Source of the DNA: Clostridium sp. UBA3947
GTDB taxonomy: Bacteria; Bacillota; Clostridia; Clostridiales; Clostridiaceae
DNA length: 20,387 bases
Assembly: GCA_002385545.1 (NCBI GenBank)
Contig: DGDR01000140.1
Location: 4,272-24,658 of the forward strand
Reading direction: 5' to 3'
Below the pieces are notes generated by a model, which saw only the letters and a program-made list of their open reading frames with translations, did not search any database and was not told where the DNA came from. A program made the translations under genes and the position numbers. Below are positions 5,947 through 14,131 of the stretch, piece by piece; position 1 is the first letter of the stretch; each line of letters starts with the position of its first letter.

Positions 5947-7815
5947 TTATTTTTTCTTTCCTGCAAAAAATTCTAGTATACTATCTGCGACCTTTCTATT
6001 GATTGAAGGTGTCTGCAATAACTCCTCTAAAGTAGCCTTTTTTATATTTTCTACAGAACCAAAATGCTTCAGCAGTTCCTTCCTTCTTTTTTCCCCCACG
6101 TTTGGAATTTCATCTAACACAGAATGTAGCATTCTTTTATCCCTTAAGGTCCTATGATAAGAAATGGCAAAACGATGTACCTCATCTTGGATTCTTGTTA
6201 TCAACTGCATAACATTAGAGCTTGGTTTAATTGGAAGCTCAATATTATTATATATCAATCCTCGAGAATTGTGACGGTCATCCTTAACCATACCAGCTAC
6301 AGGAATGTTGATTCCTAGCTCATCAAGGACCTCTAGAGCAACATTTACCTGACCTTTACCGCCATCCATCAGAATCAGATCAGGAAAAACAGAAAACTTA
6401 CCATGGCTAAACTCTAGCTTTCTCTCTTGAATGCTTTTAATTTCCTCTAAGCCATGCTTAAATCTTCTAAGAAGAATCTCCCTCATGCTCTCATAGTCAT
6501 TGGCTCCTGCAACGGTCTTAATTTTAAATCTTCTATAATCGCCATTTTTGGGCCTACCATTTTCAAAAACTATCATACTTCCAACAGAATCAAAGCCTTG
6601 TATATTGGAAATATCATAGGCCTCTATCCTGTAAGGTATCTCATTCAATTCAAGCAAGTTAGCTAAATCCGTGAGAACCGTCCCCTGTAATTCCTTGTCC
6701 TTTAACAGCTTTAGCTTAAATTGCTCCAAGGTATTTTGAGCATTTTTTTGAACAAGCTCCAAGAACTTAAGCTTATCTCCTCGCTTTGGTATCTTTAATT
6801 GAACCTTGCTGCCTCTTTTGGCAGATAACCATTCCTCCAAAAGTTCCTGGTCTTCTACCTCAGGCACATATATATTAGGCGGTATAAAGGGAGTGCCGCC
6901 ATAAAACTCCTTTATAACCTGAGCAATTATATATCCAACACTTTCATCAGCGGTGTCCTCTAATATATAATGCTCTCGGCCAAGGACCTTACCCTGCCTT
7001 ACTAAGAAGATTTGCGCACAAGTATCCTTGTCGTCGCTGTAAATGTGAATATAGTCTTCATCCTCAAAGCTTCCAGTAATAATTTTTTGCCTTTCTTGAA
7101 CCTTAGTTACGGCATTAATTTTATCTCTTATGGCCGCTGCTTTTTCAAATTCTAAATTTTCAGCAGCCCTTTCCATCTCTTCCTTGAGGCCTTTCATCAC
7201 CTCTGGGGCTCTACCTGAAAGAAGACTAATCACATCATGGACTATTTTAGCATAATCCGCCTTAGAAATAAGGCCAGCGCAGGGTGCCTTGCACATTCCA
7301 ATATGATAATTAAGGCAAGGTCGTGTAACCTCGCCATTTTCAACTATATTTCTTTTACAATTTCTTAAGGGGAAAATCTTTCTAATTAACTCCAAGGTTT
7401 CATAAACCACAGAAACATCAGTATAAGGGCCAAAATACCTATTACCGTCCTTAGCATAATTTCTTGTAATAAATATTCTGGGAAAATCCTCATTGGTTGT
7501 AACCTTGATAAAAGGATAATGCTTATCATCCTTTAGTAATATATTGTACCTTGGTCTATACTTTTTTATAAGGTTACACTCTAAAATAAGGGCTTCACTT
7601 TCCGAATCTGTGATAATATATTCAAACTCAGCTATATTTTTCACCATAGCCTGAACCTTGGCCCCATGGTTTGCTGACTTTTGAAAGTATTGTCTAACTC
7701 TATTTTTAAGAATCTTGGCCTTGCCTACATAGATAACCTCGCCAAGATTATTCTTCATTAAATATACTCCTGGCTTATCAGGAAGCATCTTTAATTGATA
7801 TTCAAAATCAAACAT
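5947..7815 (-). CDS. uvrC: UvrABC system endonuclease subunit C
   Basis: UvrC makes both incisions in nucleotide excision repair after UvrB is loaded on damage. The 622-residue protein (from the ATG at 7815) shows the N-terminal GIY-YIG nuclease (PGVYLMK ... VIYVGKA), a central UVR motif (LEFEKAAAIRDKI) that meets UvrB, the RNase H-like nuclease with DISNIQG and LMDGGKGQ, and a C-terminal helix-hairpin-helix (IPNVGEKRRKELL). An upstream in-frame GTG at 7824 lies only 1 nt from the GAGGA site, whereas the ATG at 7815 has workable spacing and gives the usual MFD start. It follows the PBP gene by 56 nt with no terminator. No LexA-type box was seen upstream. A GGGGACGGTTCTC-like string lies in its coding sequence at 6671-6687. 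Confidence 0.97.
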   Translation of the reverse strand: MFDFEYQLKMLPDKPGVYLMKNNLGEVIYVGKAKILKNRVRQYFQKSANHGAKVQAMVKNIAEFEYIITDSESEALILECNLIKKYRPRYNILLKDDKHYPFIKVTTNEDFPRIFITRNYAKDGNRYFGPYTDVSVVYETLELIRKIFPLRNCKRNIVENGEVTRPCLNYHIGMCKAPCAGLISKADYAKIVHDVISLLSGRAPEVMKGLKEEMERAAENLEFEKAAAIRDKINAVTKVQERQKIITGSFEDEDYIHIYSDDKDTCAQIFLVRQGKVLGREHYILEDTADESVGYIIAQVIKEFYGGTPFIPPNIYVPEVEDQELLEEWLSAKRGSKVQLKIPKRGDKLKFLELVQKNAQNTLEQFKLKLLKDKELQGTVLTDLANLLELNEIPYRIEAYDISNIQGFDSVGSMIVFENGRPKNGDYRRFKIKTVAGANDYESMREILLRRFKHGLEEIKSIQERKLEFSHGKFSVFPDLILMDGGKGQVNVALEVLDELGINIPVAGMVKDDRHNSRGLIYNNIELPIKPSSNVMQLITRIQDEVHRFAISYHRTLRDKRMLHSVLDEIPNVGEKRRKELLKHFGSVENIKKATLEELLQTPSINRKVADSILEFFAGKKK

Positions 7816-7828
7816 TCCTATCACATCC

Positions 7829-7840
7829 TCGTATATACGA
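7829..7840. promoter_or_regulatory. 12-bp perfect palindrome upstream of uvrC
   Basis: TCGTATATACGA is self-complementary and sits in the short gap before uvrC, overlapping the ribosome-binding region on its 3' side. It could be an operator or a small RNA hairpin; nothing ties it to a known regulator. Confidence 0.25.
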
Positions 7841-7871
7841 CATATGCATTTTTCCTTTGTTAATAATAAGT

Positions 7872-9305
7872 TTATTTCAAAGCAGCTTGGAAAATCTTTG
7901 AGGCAATTGATGCTGCATTTCCGCCACCGGAGCCGCCTTCCTCAACGATAACAGCTAAAGCAATCTGTGGATCCTCCTGAGGGGCAAAGCCAATAAACCA
8001 GGAATGGGCATCAGCCTGTTTAGTTATGCTTTTAGCATGGTCTGCAGTACCAGTCTTTCCGCATACATATAAGCCCTTTACTGCTGCTGCGGATCCAGTA
8101 CCCTTGGTAACAACTAGTCTCATATATTCCGTTACCTTATCGGCAACCTCTCTTGAAGTAACCCTTCCTAGCTCCTCATCAGGAAAGATTTTCACAGTTT
8201 CCCCTTCGCTATTAATAATTTCACTAACAAGCTTTGGCTTCATCATAATACCATCATTAGCTATGGTGGATGCTACTAAAGCCATTTGAATAGGTGTAGC
8301 CTGGATTTCACTTTGGCCTATACCGCTTTGAGCTATATTACTTTTGTCCGAAGAAGGTATCTCTGGAAACTTACTTTGGCTAATATAAAACCCTTCAGTT
8401 TCAATTTCCTTATTAAAATAGAATTTCTCCGCAGTATGCCTTAAATTTTTATTGGTCAATTCCATAGCTAAATTACCAAAATAAACATTGCTAGATCTAT
8501 AAAAGGCGGTTTCTAGATTTATTTTACCCATGGCCTTGCCGCCAGAATTCTTTAAGATAAAGTTTGTGCCTTCAAAGGTAAGCTTACCAGTATCATTAAA
8601 TATTTTGTCCTCCAAGCCTTTCATGTTTTCTAGACCAGAAACGGTAGTTACTACCTTAAAGGTTGAGCCCGGAGGGTACACGCCTGAAGTGGCCCTATTT
8701 ATTAATGGTGCATTAGCATCATTAGAAATAGTTTCCCATATTTTATCTAGATTGTTAGCATCATAAGAAGGTGCCGATGCTAAGGCTAAAATCTCTCCAT
8801 TTTTAGGATTTAAAACTACTACAGCACCATTTTTGCCTAAGGCCCTAAGCTCATTATAAGCAAGCTTTTGCAAATCAGAATCTATAGTAAGCTTTATGCT
8901 ATTACCAACTTGCTTTTCTATCTTTTCTGGATCCTTAAATCTATCAAAAAAGGAAAACTCACTACCAGCCATTAATTCCTTATCATAAGTATTCTCTAAA
9001 CCAGTTCTGCCATATTTACTAGAATTATATCCAATAATATGTGTAAAGGCTTCTCCTCCTATATATTCTCTAGTTTGAGTGGATTTGCCTGTTTTTTCAC
9101 TTTTGGTTAGGGCATTGCCGTCCCTATCGTAAATAGTTCCTCTTAAAACTGCATTTCTCTTTGCAGCCAGTCTTTGATTTCTAGGATTATAGGCTACCTC
9201 TTCACCTTTTACTATGGCAAAATAGCTAAAATAAGAAATCAAAGCTACAAACAAAAGCAGATATACAATCAATACCTTTTTTATGTTCAATGATAAATCT
9301 TCCAT
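7872..9305 (-). CDS. Class B penicillin-binding protein, D,D-transpeptidase (PbpA/FtsI-like)
   Basis: The 477-residue protein has a short cytoplasmic N-terminus, one membrane helix (about 10-32), a compact N-terminal domain starting RGTIYDRDG (55-63), and a transpeptidase domain. The active-site motifs are STFK with Ser214, SSN (271-273) and KTGT (417-420), so it should be active. Class B PBPs cross-link peptidoglycan stems outside the membrane and work with a SEDS glycosyltransferase, here the FtsW/RodA gene directly upstream in transcription. It is shorter than canonical FtsI or PBP2 and lacks PASTA repeats, resembling the PbpA of clostridial and actinobacterial FHA-FtsW-PBP clusters. The ATG follows an excellent AAAGGAGGT site. 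Whether it acts in division or elongation cannot be decided here. Confidence 0.94.
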   Translation of the reverse strand: MEDLSLNIKKVLIVYLLLFVALISYFSYFAIVKGEEVAYNPRNQRLAAKRNAVLRGTIYDRDGNALTKSEKTGKSTQTREYIGGEAFTHIIGYNSSKYGRTGLENTYDKELMAGSEFSFFDRFKDPEKIEKQVGNSIKLTIDSDLQKLAYNELRALGKNGAVVVLNPKNGEILALASAPSYDANNLDKIWETISNDANAPLINRATSGVYPPGSTFKVVTTVSGLENMKGLEDKIFNDTGKLTFEGTNFILKNSGGKAMGKINLETAFYRSSNVYFGNLAMELTNKNLRHTAEKFYFNKEIETEGFYISQSKFPEIPSSDKSNIAQSGIGQSEIQATPIQMALVASTIANDGIMMKPKLVSEIINSEGETVKIFPDEELGRVTSREVADKVTEYMRLVVTKGTGSAAAVKGLYVCGKTGTADHAKSITKQADAHSWFIGFAPQEDPQIALAVIVEEGGSGGGNAASIASKIFQAALK

Positions 9306-9342
9306 AGAGCACCTCCTTTAGATTCTTCTCTTTCATCCACAG

Positions 9343-10542
9343 TTAAGCATCCTCAGAAATCTTTTGTATTATCCCAAGGGCAAAGAAGGATGTCAGCATG
9401 GAAGTTCCCCCATAGCTAATAATAGGTAGAGTAATACCGGTTAAAGGTATGGCACCTATAACCCCGCCTATAATAACTAATACCTGGCAGGCTAACATGG
9501 TACTATAACCCACCGCCAGTAATTGAGAAAATCTATCCTCTACAAAAATAGCTGCCCTCATACAACGATAAAACAGTAGGAAAAATAAAATAATTATACC
9601 AAAGCCAGCAATTATACCTAATTCTTCTACAATAGCAGAAAAAATAAAGTCACTCATTTGCACTGGTATTAAGTGGGGATAGCCTAAACCAATTCCACTT
9701 CCCAAGAATCCGCCAGATGCAATGGCCATTAAGGATTGAGCCACTTGGTATCCAACTCCATTATAATCGGACCAAGGATCCAACCAAACATTAACTCTTG
9801 CCCTCACATGACCAAAAAGCTTGTAGCTAACTATAGCTCCTACCGCTAATAGTAAAAAACAGCCAATTACATACTTTGAATTAGAGGTTGATATATAAAG
9901 CATAGTAATGGCAATACCAAAGAATATCAAAGCTGATCCCAAGTCTGTCTGATTCACCATAAAGAGTAAACATGCTAATACAATCACAGCAGGCTCAATA
10001 AGATCCGTCACCTTTTTATGGTTCCTTAGGGCAGAAGCCAAATAGGCACAGAAAAAAATCTTACCAAACTCTGATGGTTGAAAGCCGATAGGACCAAAAA
10101 AAACCCAGTTTTTAGCTCCGCCTCGCTCAGAACCTATCAAGCTTGCCATTGACATAAAAATCAAGGTCATTATCATAAAAAAATATCTATATTTACCAAA
10201 GGTTTTTAAGTCTGGTAAAAGTACTACCAAAGCAATAAAGCCAGTCATTCCTAAGGTATACCATACTACCTGCTTAATAGCTACAGAAGTATCTATTCTA
10301 TACAAGGTAGCAATTCCTATAACTGCAAAGACCGCAGTGAACATAATGATAAACTTATCGCCATCAGGAAAGAATTTTCTAATAATAATATAACCATAGG
10401 TAAAGAGTAAGCAAATTATTACGGCCATAACAATGGCACCTTTATCAAAGGGCTCCTTCAACAAAAACAAGCTACCAAACATGGCAAAGCACAATGCATA
10501 GGTTGCTATTAGAAGTCTACTCTCCCACCTTTTTCCCTTCAT
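9343..10542 (-). CDS. FtsW/RodA/SpoVE-family (SEDS) peptidoglycan glycosyltransferase
   Basis: This 399-residue polytopic protein has about ten membrane helices. SEDS hallmarks are GFQPSE (153-158), NQTDLGSALI (197-206), the extracytoplasmic segment with WLDP and its essential Asp255, and SDFIFSAIVEELG (297-309). SEDS proteins polymerise lipid II into glycan strands and act with a cognate class B PBP, which is the next gene. The ATG has an AAGGTGAT site upstream. The gaps to the FHA gene and the PBP gene are 48 and 37 nt, consistent with one operon. FtsW versus RodA cannot be assigned from sequence, so no symbol is given. Confidence 0.95.
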   Translation of the reverse strand: MKGKRWESRLLIATYALCFAMFGSLFLLKEPFDKGAIVMAVIICLLFTYGYIIIRKFFPDGDKFIIMFTAVFAVIGIATLYRIDTSVAIKQVVWYTLGMTGFIALVVLLPDLKTFGKYRYFFMIMTLIFMSMASLIGSERGGAKNWVFFGPIGFQPSEFGKIFFCAYLASALRNHKKVTDLIEPAVIVLACLLFMVNQTDLGSALIFFGIAITMLYISTSNSKYVIGCFLLLAVGAIVSYKLFGHVRARVNVWLDPWSDYNGVGYQVAQSLMAIASGGFLGSGIGLGYPHLIPVQMSDFIFSAIVEELGIIAGFGIIILFFLLFYRCMRAAIFVEDRFSQLLAVGYSTMLACQVLVIIGGVIGAIPLTGITLPIISYGGTSMLTSFFALGIIQKISEDA

Positions 10543-10590
10543 ACCATCACCTTCTTAGCAGTAAATTCATTTTCTTTCTCTTATTATCTC

Positions 10591-11025
10591 CTATCCTATC
10601 ACTCTAAATCTTGTTACCCCTATACGTATTTCATCACCAATTTCTAAAGGTACCTTGCCTTCAACAAATTCGTCATTAAGCAAGGTCCCATTGGTACTAT
10701 TAAGGTCCTCAACAAAGTATTCTGTGTTTTTAGGATATATTTTTGCATGATATCCTGAGGCATAGGGGTCATTTAACACAACTAAATTGTCTTCTCTTCT
10801 ACCTAAAGTTATTACCCTATTTATAGGTATTATACTTCCTCTTTTCAAATTAGAGCCTTCAACGGCGGATACTACCTCTAAGCCATAGGCCTTCTTTAAT
10901 GCCTTTTTCTTATCTCCACTTTTTACATCCTTATACATTATTCTAAGAGCCATAAAAATTATAACATATATTATTACGATAACCAAAACTCCTAAAATGG
11001 GCTTTAATAAGTCTGCAAAATCCAT
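10591..11025 (-). CDS. Membrane-anchored FHA-domain protein
   Basis: From the ATG at 11025 the protein has 144 residues: a short N-terminus, one membrane helix (about 9-28), a basic linker rich in lysine, and a C-terminal FHA domain with GR (75-76), S90 and H93 of the SGYH motif, and NSTNGT (109-114). FHA domains bind phosphothreonine. The position before ftsW and pbpA resembles the actinobacterial FhaB-RodA-PbpA layout, where Ser/Thr kinases regulate wall synthesis; no kinase lies in this window. An in-frame ATG six codons upstream (11043) has no ribosome site, while the ATG at 11025 follows AGGTGAT at good spacing. The role as a phospho-dependent scaffold is inference. Confidence 0.92.
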   Translation of the reverse strand: MDFADLLKPILGVLVIVIIYVIIFMALRIMYKDVKSGDKKKALKKAYGLEVVSAVEGSNLKRGSIIPINRVITLGRREDNLVVLNDPYASGYHAKIYPKNTEYFVEDLNSTNGTLLNDEFVEGKVPLEIGDEIRIGVTRFRVIG

Positions 11026-11059
11026 ATTTATATCACCTGCCATAATAAAAATATTTTAA

Positions 11060-11089
11060 AGACTAGCATTTTATACATTATGCTAGTCT
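11060..11089 (-). terminator. Intrinsic terminator after uvrA
   Basis: A perfect 10-bp stem (11060-11069 with 11080-11089) closes a 10-nt loop and is followed on the minus strand by TTTAAAATATTTTT. It starts 8 nt past the uvrA stop and so separates the uvrBA unit from the FHA-FtsW-PBP-UvrC operon. Confidence 0.8.
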
Positions 11090-11096
11090 ACATTTT

Positions 11097-11125
11097 ATTA
11101 TATCATCTTTTTTAAATATTGTCCC
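11097..11125 (-). promoter_or_regulatory. Candidate promoter of FHA-ftsW-pbp-uvrC operon inside the 3' end of uvrA
   Basis: On the minus strand TGA-TATAAT (11105-11097) is a perfect extended -10, and GGGACA (11125-11120), 17 nt upstream, matches four of six -35 bases. Initiation would fall near 11090, at the first base of the uvrA terminator stem, so the operon mRNA would begin with that hairpin. Confidence 0.5.
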
Positions 11126-13920
11126 GTATATGACAATTTATTCCTACAAATTTCCTCAGGAGTTCCCTTAGCAATGACTGTACCGCCCTTCGCACCACCT
11201 TCAGGTCCTAAATCTATAATGTAATCTACACACTTAATTACATCAAGATTATGTTCAATTACTATAACGGTATTGCCTGCATCCACTAGTCTTTGTAGTA
11301 TAGATATTAACCTATTTACATCGTCTATATGAAGACCTGTGGTAGGTTCATCTAAAATGTAAAGGGTATTACCAGTGCTCTTTCTTGATAATTCATAGGC
11401 CAACTTTATTCTTTGAGCTTCTCCTCCAGAAAGCTGGGTAGAAGGCTGACCTAATCTGATATAACTTAGACCAACATCATACAAGGTTTGAAGCTTATTC
11501 TTCACTCTTGGTATATTTTCAAAGAACTTCAAAGCCTCCTCCACTGTCATGTTAAGTACATCATCAATGTTTTTACCTTTGTATTTTACCTCTAGGGTTT
11601 CCCTGTTGTACCTCTTACCCTTGCACACTTCACAGGGTACATATACGTCAGAAAGAAATTGCATTTCAATCCTGATTATACCATCACCACTGCAGGCTTC
11701 GCAACGTCCACCTTTTACATTAAAGCTAAATCTTCCCGGCTTATAGCCCTTCATCTTAGCATCGCTGGTATCGGCAAAGATTGCTCTAATTAAATCAAAC
11801 AGGCCAGTATAGGTAGCGGGATTGGAACGGGGCGTTCTGCCTATAGGGCTTTGATCAATATCAATAACCTTATCAATATACTCTATACCTTGTATTTCCT
11901 TATGAGCACCTGGGAAGCTTCTTGCCCTGTTGACCTCCTTATGTAGTGCCTTAAATAGGATTTCATTAACAAGGGTACTCTTACCAGAGCCAGATACTCC
12001 TGTAACCGCCGTCAATACTCCTAAAGGGAATTCTACGTCTATATTTTTAAGATTATTTTCTGTGGCTCCTATTACCTTAATAAACTTTCCATTACCCTTT
12101 CTTCTTTCCTTTGGCACCATAACCGCTTTCTTACCAGAGAGATACTGTCCTGTTATAGAATTCTCTGCAGCTTTGATTTCCTCTAAGGTTCCTGCAGCCA
12201 CAACCTCTCCGCCATGCTCTCCAGCCCCCGGTCCGATGTCAACGATATAATCTGCTTCTCTTATTGTATCCTCATCATGCTCTACCACTACTAAGGTGTT
12301 CCCTAAGTCTCTAAGGTTTTTCAGTGCCTCAATAAGCTTATCGTTATCTCTCTGGTGCAGACCTATACTAGGTTCATCTAGTATATAAAGGACACCAGTT
12401 AAAGAAGAACCTATCTGGGTAGCTAATCTAATTCTCTGGGCCTCTCCACCGGACAAGGTGCCAGCGCTTCTAGCCATGGATAGATAATCCAATCCAACCT
12501 TTTCTAAGAAGCTAAGCCTGTTGATAATCTCCTTCACTATCTGTCCACTAATCATTTTCTGCTTTTCAGATAGCTCCAAATTCTTTAGATACTTTAACTC
12601 ATCACTAATAGATAGCTTACAGAATTCTGCTATATTCAAGTTACCTACAGTAACAGCTAAAGCTTCAGGCTTTAATCTGTCACCCTTACACTTTGGACAT
12701 GGATTATCACTCATATACTGTTCTATTTCCGCCTTAATTACGTCGGAATTAGTTTCCAAATATCTTCTTTTTAATATATTTATTTCTCCCTCATAAATAT
12801 GATTAAACTGTCCAGAAGAAAATTCTCTGTCATAATGGACAAGAATTTTTTCACCCTTAGTACCATACAATAAAATATCTACAATCTCATCTGGCAGCTC
12901 ATTTATAGGAGTATCCAAGGAAAAATTATACTTTTTGCTCAAGGCTAGCATTACATTGTGGGTCCAGGAGTCTTCCTTGAACCTTCCACTGCCCCAGTGG
13001 GCAAAGGCCCCTTCATTTATGCTCTTGCTTCTATCTGGAATCACAAGATTTTCATCAATTTCTAGTAAGGTACCTAACCCATCGCAATGGTCGCACTTAC
13101 CAAAGGGTGAGTTAAAAGAAAAGGTTCTAGGAGATAAATCGTCAATACTGATTCCGCAGTCAGCACAGGCAAAGTTTTCACTAAATAGCATGTCTTCTCC
13201 ATCAATGACATTAACAATTACTACACCCTCTGCTAGCTTTAAAGCAGTCTCTAGTGAATCGGCCAATCTACTATGTATATCTGGCTTAACCACTAATCTA
13301 TCTACAATAGCCTCAATAGTATGCTTCTTATTTTTTTCTAAAACCACTTCATCTTCAGTTAAATCGTACATTTCACCGTCGATTCTAGCTCTAACAAAAC
13401 CCTTTTTCTTTATGCTTTCAAGCACCTTTTCATGCTGTCCCTTTCTCCCTCTAACAATTGGAGCTATAATTTGAATCTTAGTTCTCTCTGACAATTCTAA
13501 GATAGTATCCACCATTTGATCCACACTTTGCTGAGTAATTTCCTTGCCGCACTTTGGACAATGTGGCACCCCAATTCTGGCATAAAGAAGTCTTAAATAA
13601 TCATATATTTCTGTAACCGTTCCAACAGTGGATCTTGGATTTTTACTAGTAGTCTTTTGGTCTATGGATATAGCTGGCGATAAACCTTCGATATAATCCA
13701 CATCTGGTTTATTCATCTGTCCCAAAAACATTCTTGCATAGGCAGATAAGGATTCCACATAACGCCTCTGGCCCTCTGCATACAAGGTATCGAAGGCCAA
13801 GGAGGACTTACCAGAACCAGACAAGCCTGTAAAAACCACTAGCTTTTCTCTTGGAATCTCTAAATCTATATTTTTAAGATTATGAACTCTTGCACCCTTT
13901 ATCTTTATTTTTTCCTGCAT
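11098..13920 (-). CDS. uvrA: UvrABC system protein A (excinuclease ATPase)
   Basis: UvrA dimers scan DNA, recognise helix distortion and load UvrB. The 940-residue length is standard. Two ABC ATPase halves are visible: Walker A GLSGSGKSS near residue 33 and GVSGSGKST in the second half, each with its LSGGEAQRI signature and LYILDEP Walker B. Cysteine pairs of the zinc modules appear as CADC...CDHC and CEAC...CEVC. A TTG three codons upstream is adjacent to the AGAGG site, whereas the ATG at 13920 has 9-nt spacing and gives the usual start, so I chose the ATG. It lies 180 nt after uvrB with no terminator between, so it should share the LexA-controlled promoter ahead of uvrB. Confidence 0.97.
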   Translation of the reverse strand: MQEKIKIKGARVHNLKNIDLEIPREKLVVFTGLSGSGKSSLAFDTLYAEGQRRYVESLSAYARMFLGQMNKPDVDYIEGLSPAISIDQKTTSKNPRSTVGTVTEIYDYLRLLYARIGVPHCPKCGKEITQQSVDQMVDTILELSERTKIQIIAPIVRGRKGQHEKVLESIKKKGFVRARIDGEMYDLTEDEVVLEKNKKHTIEAIVDRLVVKPDIHSRLADSLETALKLAEGVVIVNVIDGEDMLFSENFACADCGISIDDLSPRTFSFNSPFGKCDHCDGLGTLLEIDENLVIPDRSKSINEGAFAHWGSGRFKEDSWTHNVMLALSKKYNFSLDTPINELPDEIVDILLYGTKGEKILVHYDREFSSGQFNHIYEGEINILKRRYLETNSDVIKAEIEQYMSDNPCPKCKGDRLKPEALAVTVGNLNIAEFCKLSISDELKYLKNLELSEKQKMISGQIVKEIINRLSFLEKVGLDYLSMARSAGTLSGGEAQRIRLATQIGSSLTGVLYILDEPSIGLHQRDNDKLIEALKNLRDLGNTLVVVEHDEDTIREADYIVDIGPGAGEHGGEVVAAGTLEEIKAAENSITGQYLSGKKAVMVPKERRKGNGKFIKVIGATENNLKNIDVEFPLGVLTAVTGVSGSGKSTLVNEILFKALHKEVNRARSFPGAHKEIQGIEYIDKVIDIDQSPIGRTPRSNPATYTGLFDLIRAIFADTSDAKMKGYKPGRFSFNVKGGRCEACSGDGIIRIEMQFLSDVYVPCEVCKGKRYNRETLEVKYKGKNIDDVLNMTVEEALKFFENIPRVKNKLQTLYDVGLSYIRLGQPSTQLSGGEAQRIKLAYELSRKSTGNTLYILDEPTTGLHIDDVNRLISILQRLVDAGNTVIVIEHNLDVIKCVDYIIDLGPEGGAKGGTVIAKGTPEEICRNKLSYTGQYLKKMI

Positions 13921-13945
13921 ATGTCTCAACCTCTACTCTCTAAGT

Positions 13946-14131
13946 TTAGTCTAATTTTTCTCTCAAAGCTAAATAAGCCTTTCCTCTATTTGCTACAAAA
14001 TCTATTTGTGGGATATCCATGAGGTCTCTCACTGCACTTATAATAATAGAGCATATCTTATATTGTGCCGTACTGAGCTCTACCTCATCCCTTTTATATC
14101 TAGCCTTTGCTAAGCTTACTTTTTGCTTTTC
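13946..14131 (-). pseudogene. Open frame between uvrB and uvrA with no standard early start codon
   Basis: Past the uvrB stop, in the frame shifted by one, 51 codons run to a TAA at 13946-13948; the frame is open back to 14131 inside uvrB. The peptide begins RYKRDEVELSTAQYK and ends NRGKAYLALREKLD. It has plausible composition and purine-rich first codon positions, unlike random AT-rich spacer. There is no ATG, GTG or TTG in its first part; the first GTG and ATG come about halfway. It could be a small gene that lost its start, a gene using ATT, ATA or ACG, the product of frameshifting at the uvrB end, or chance. I do not recognise the family. Confidence 0.35.

Noticed and set aside
9118..9130. 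GCCGTCCC in the PBP gene and CCGTCCCC in the permease gene (near 4027) as further REP-like copies
   Set aside because: Only 7-8 nt match, without the GGTTAACAG or GGTTCTC extension; ordinary Asp-Gly codons explain them.
12935..13474. Plus-strand frame of 179 codons, with smaller ones at 11930-12250 and 12521-12796
   Set aside because: All are antisense to uvrA, whose conserved motifs continue through the whole interval.
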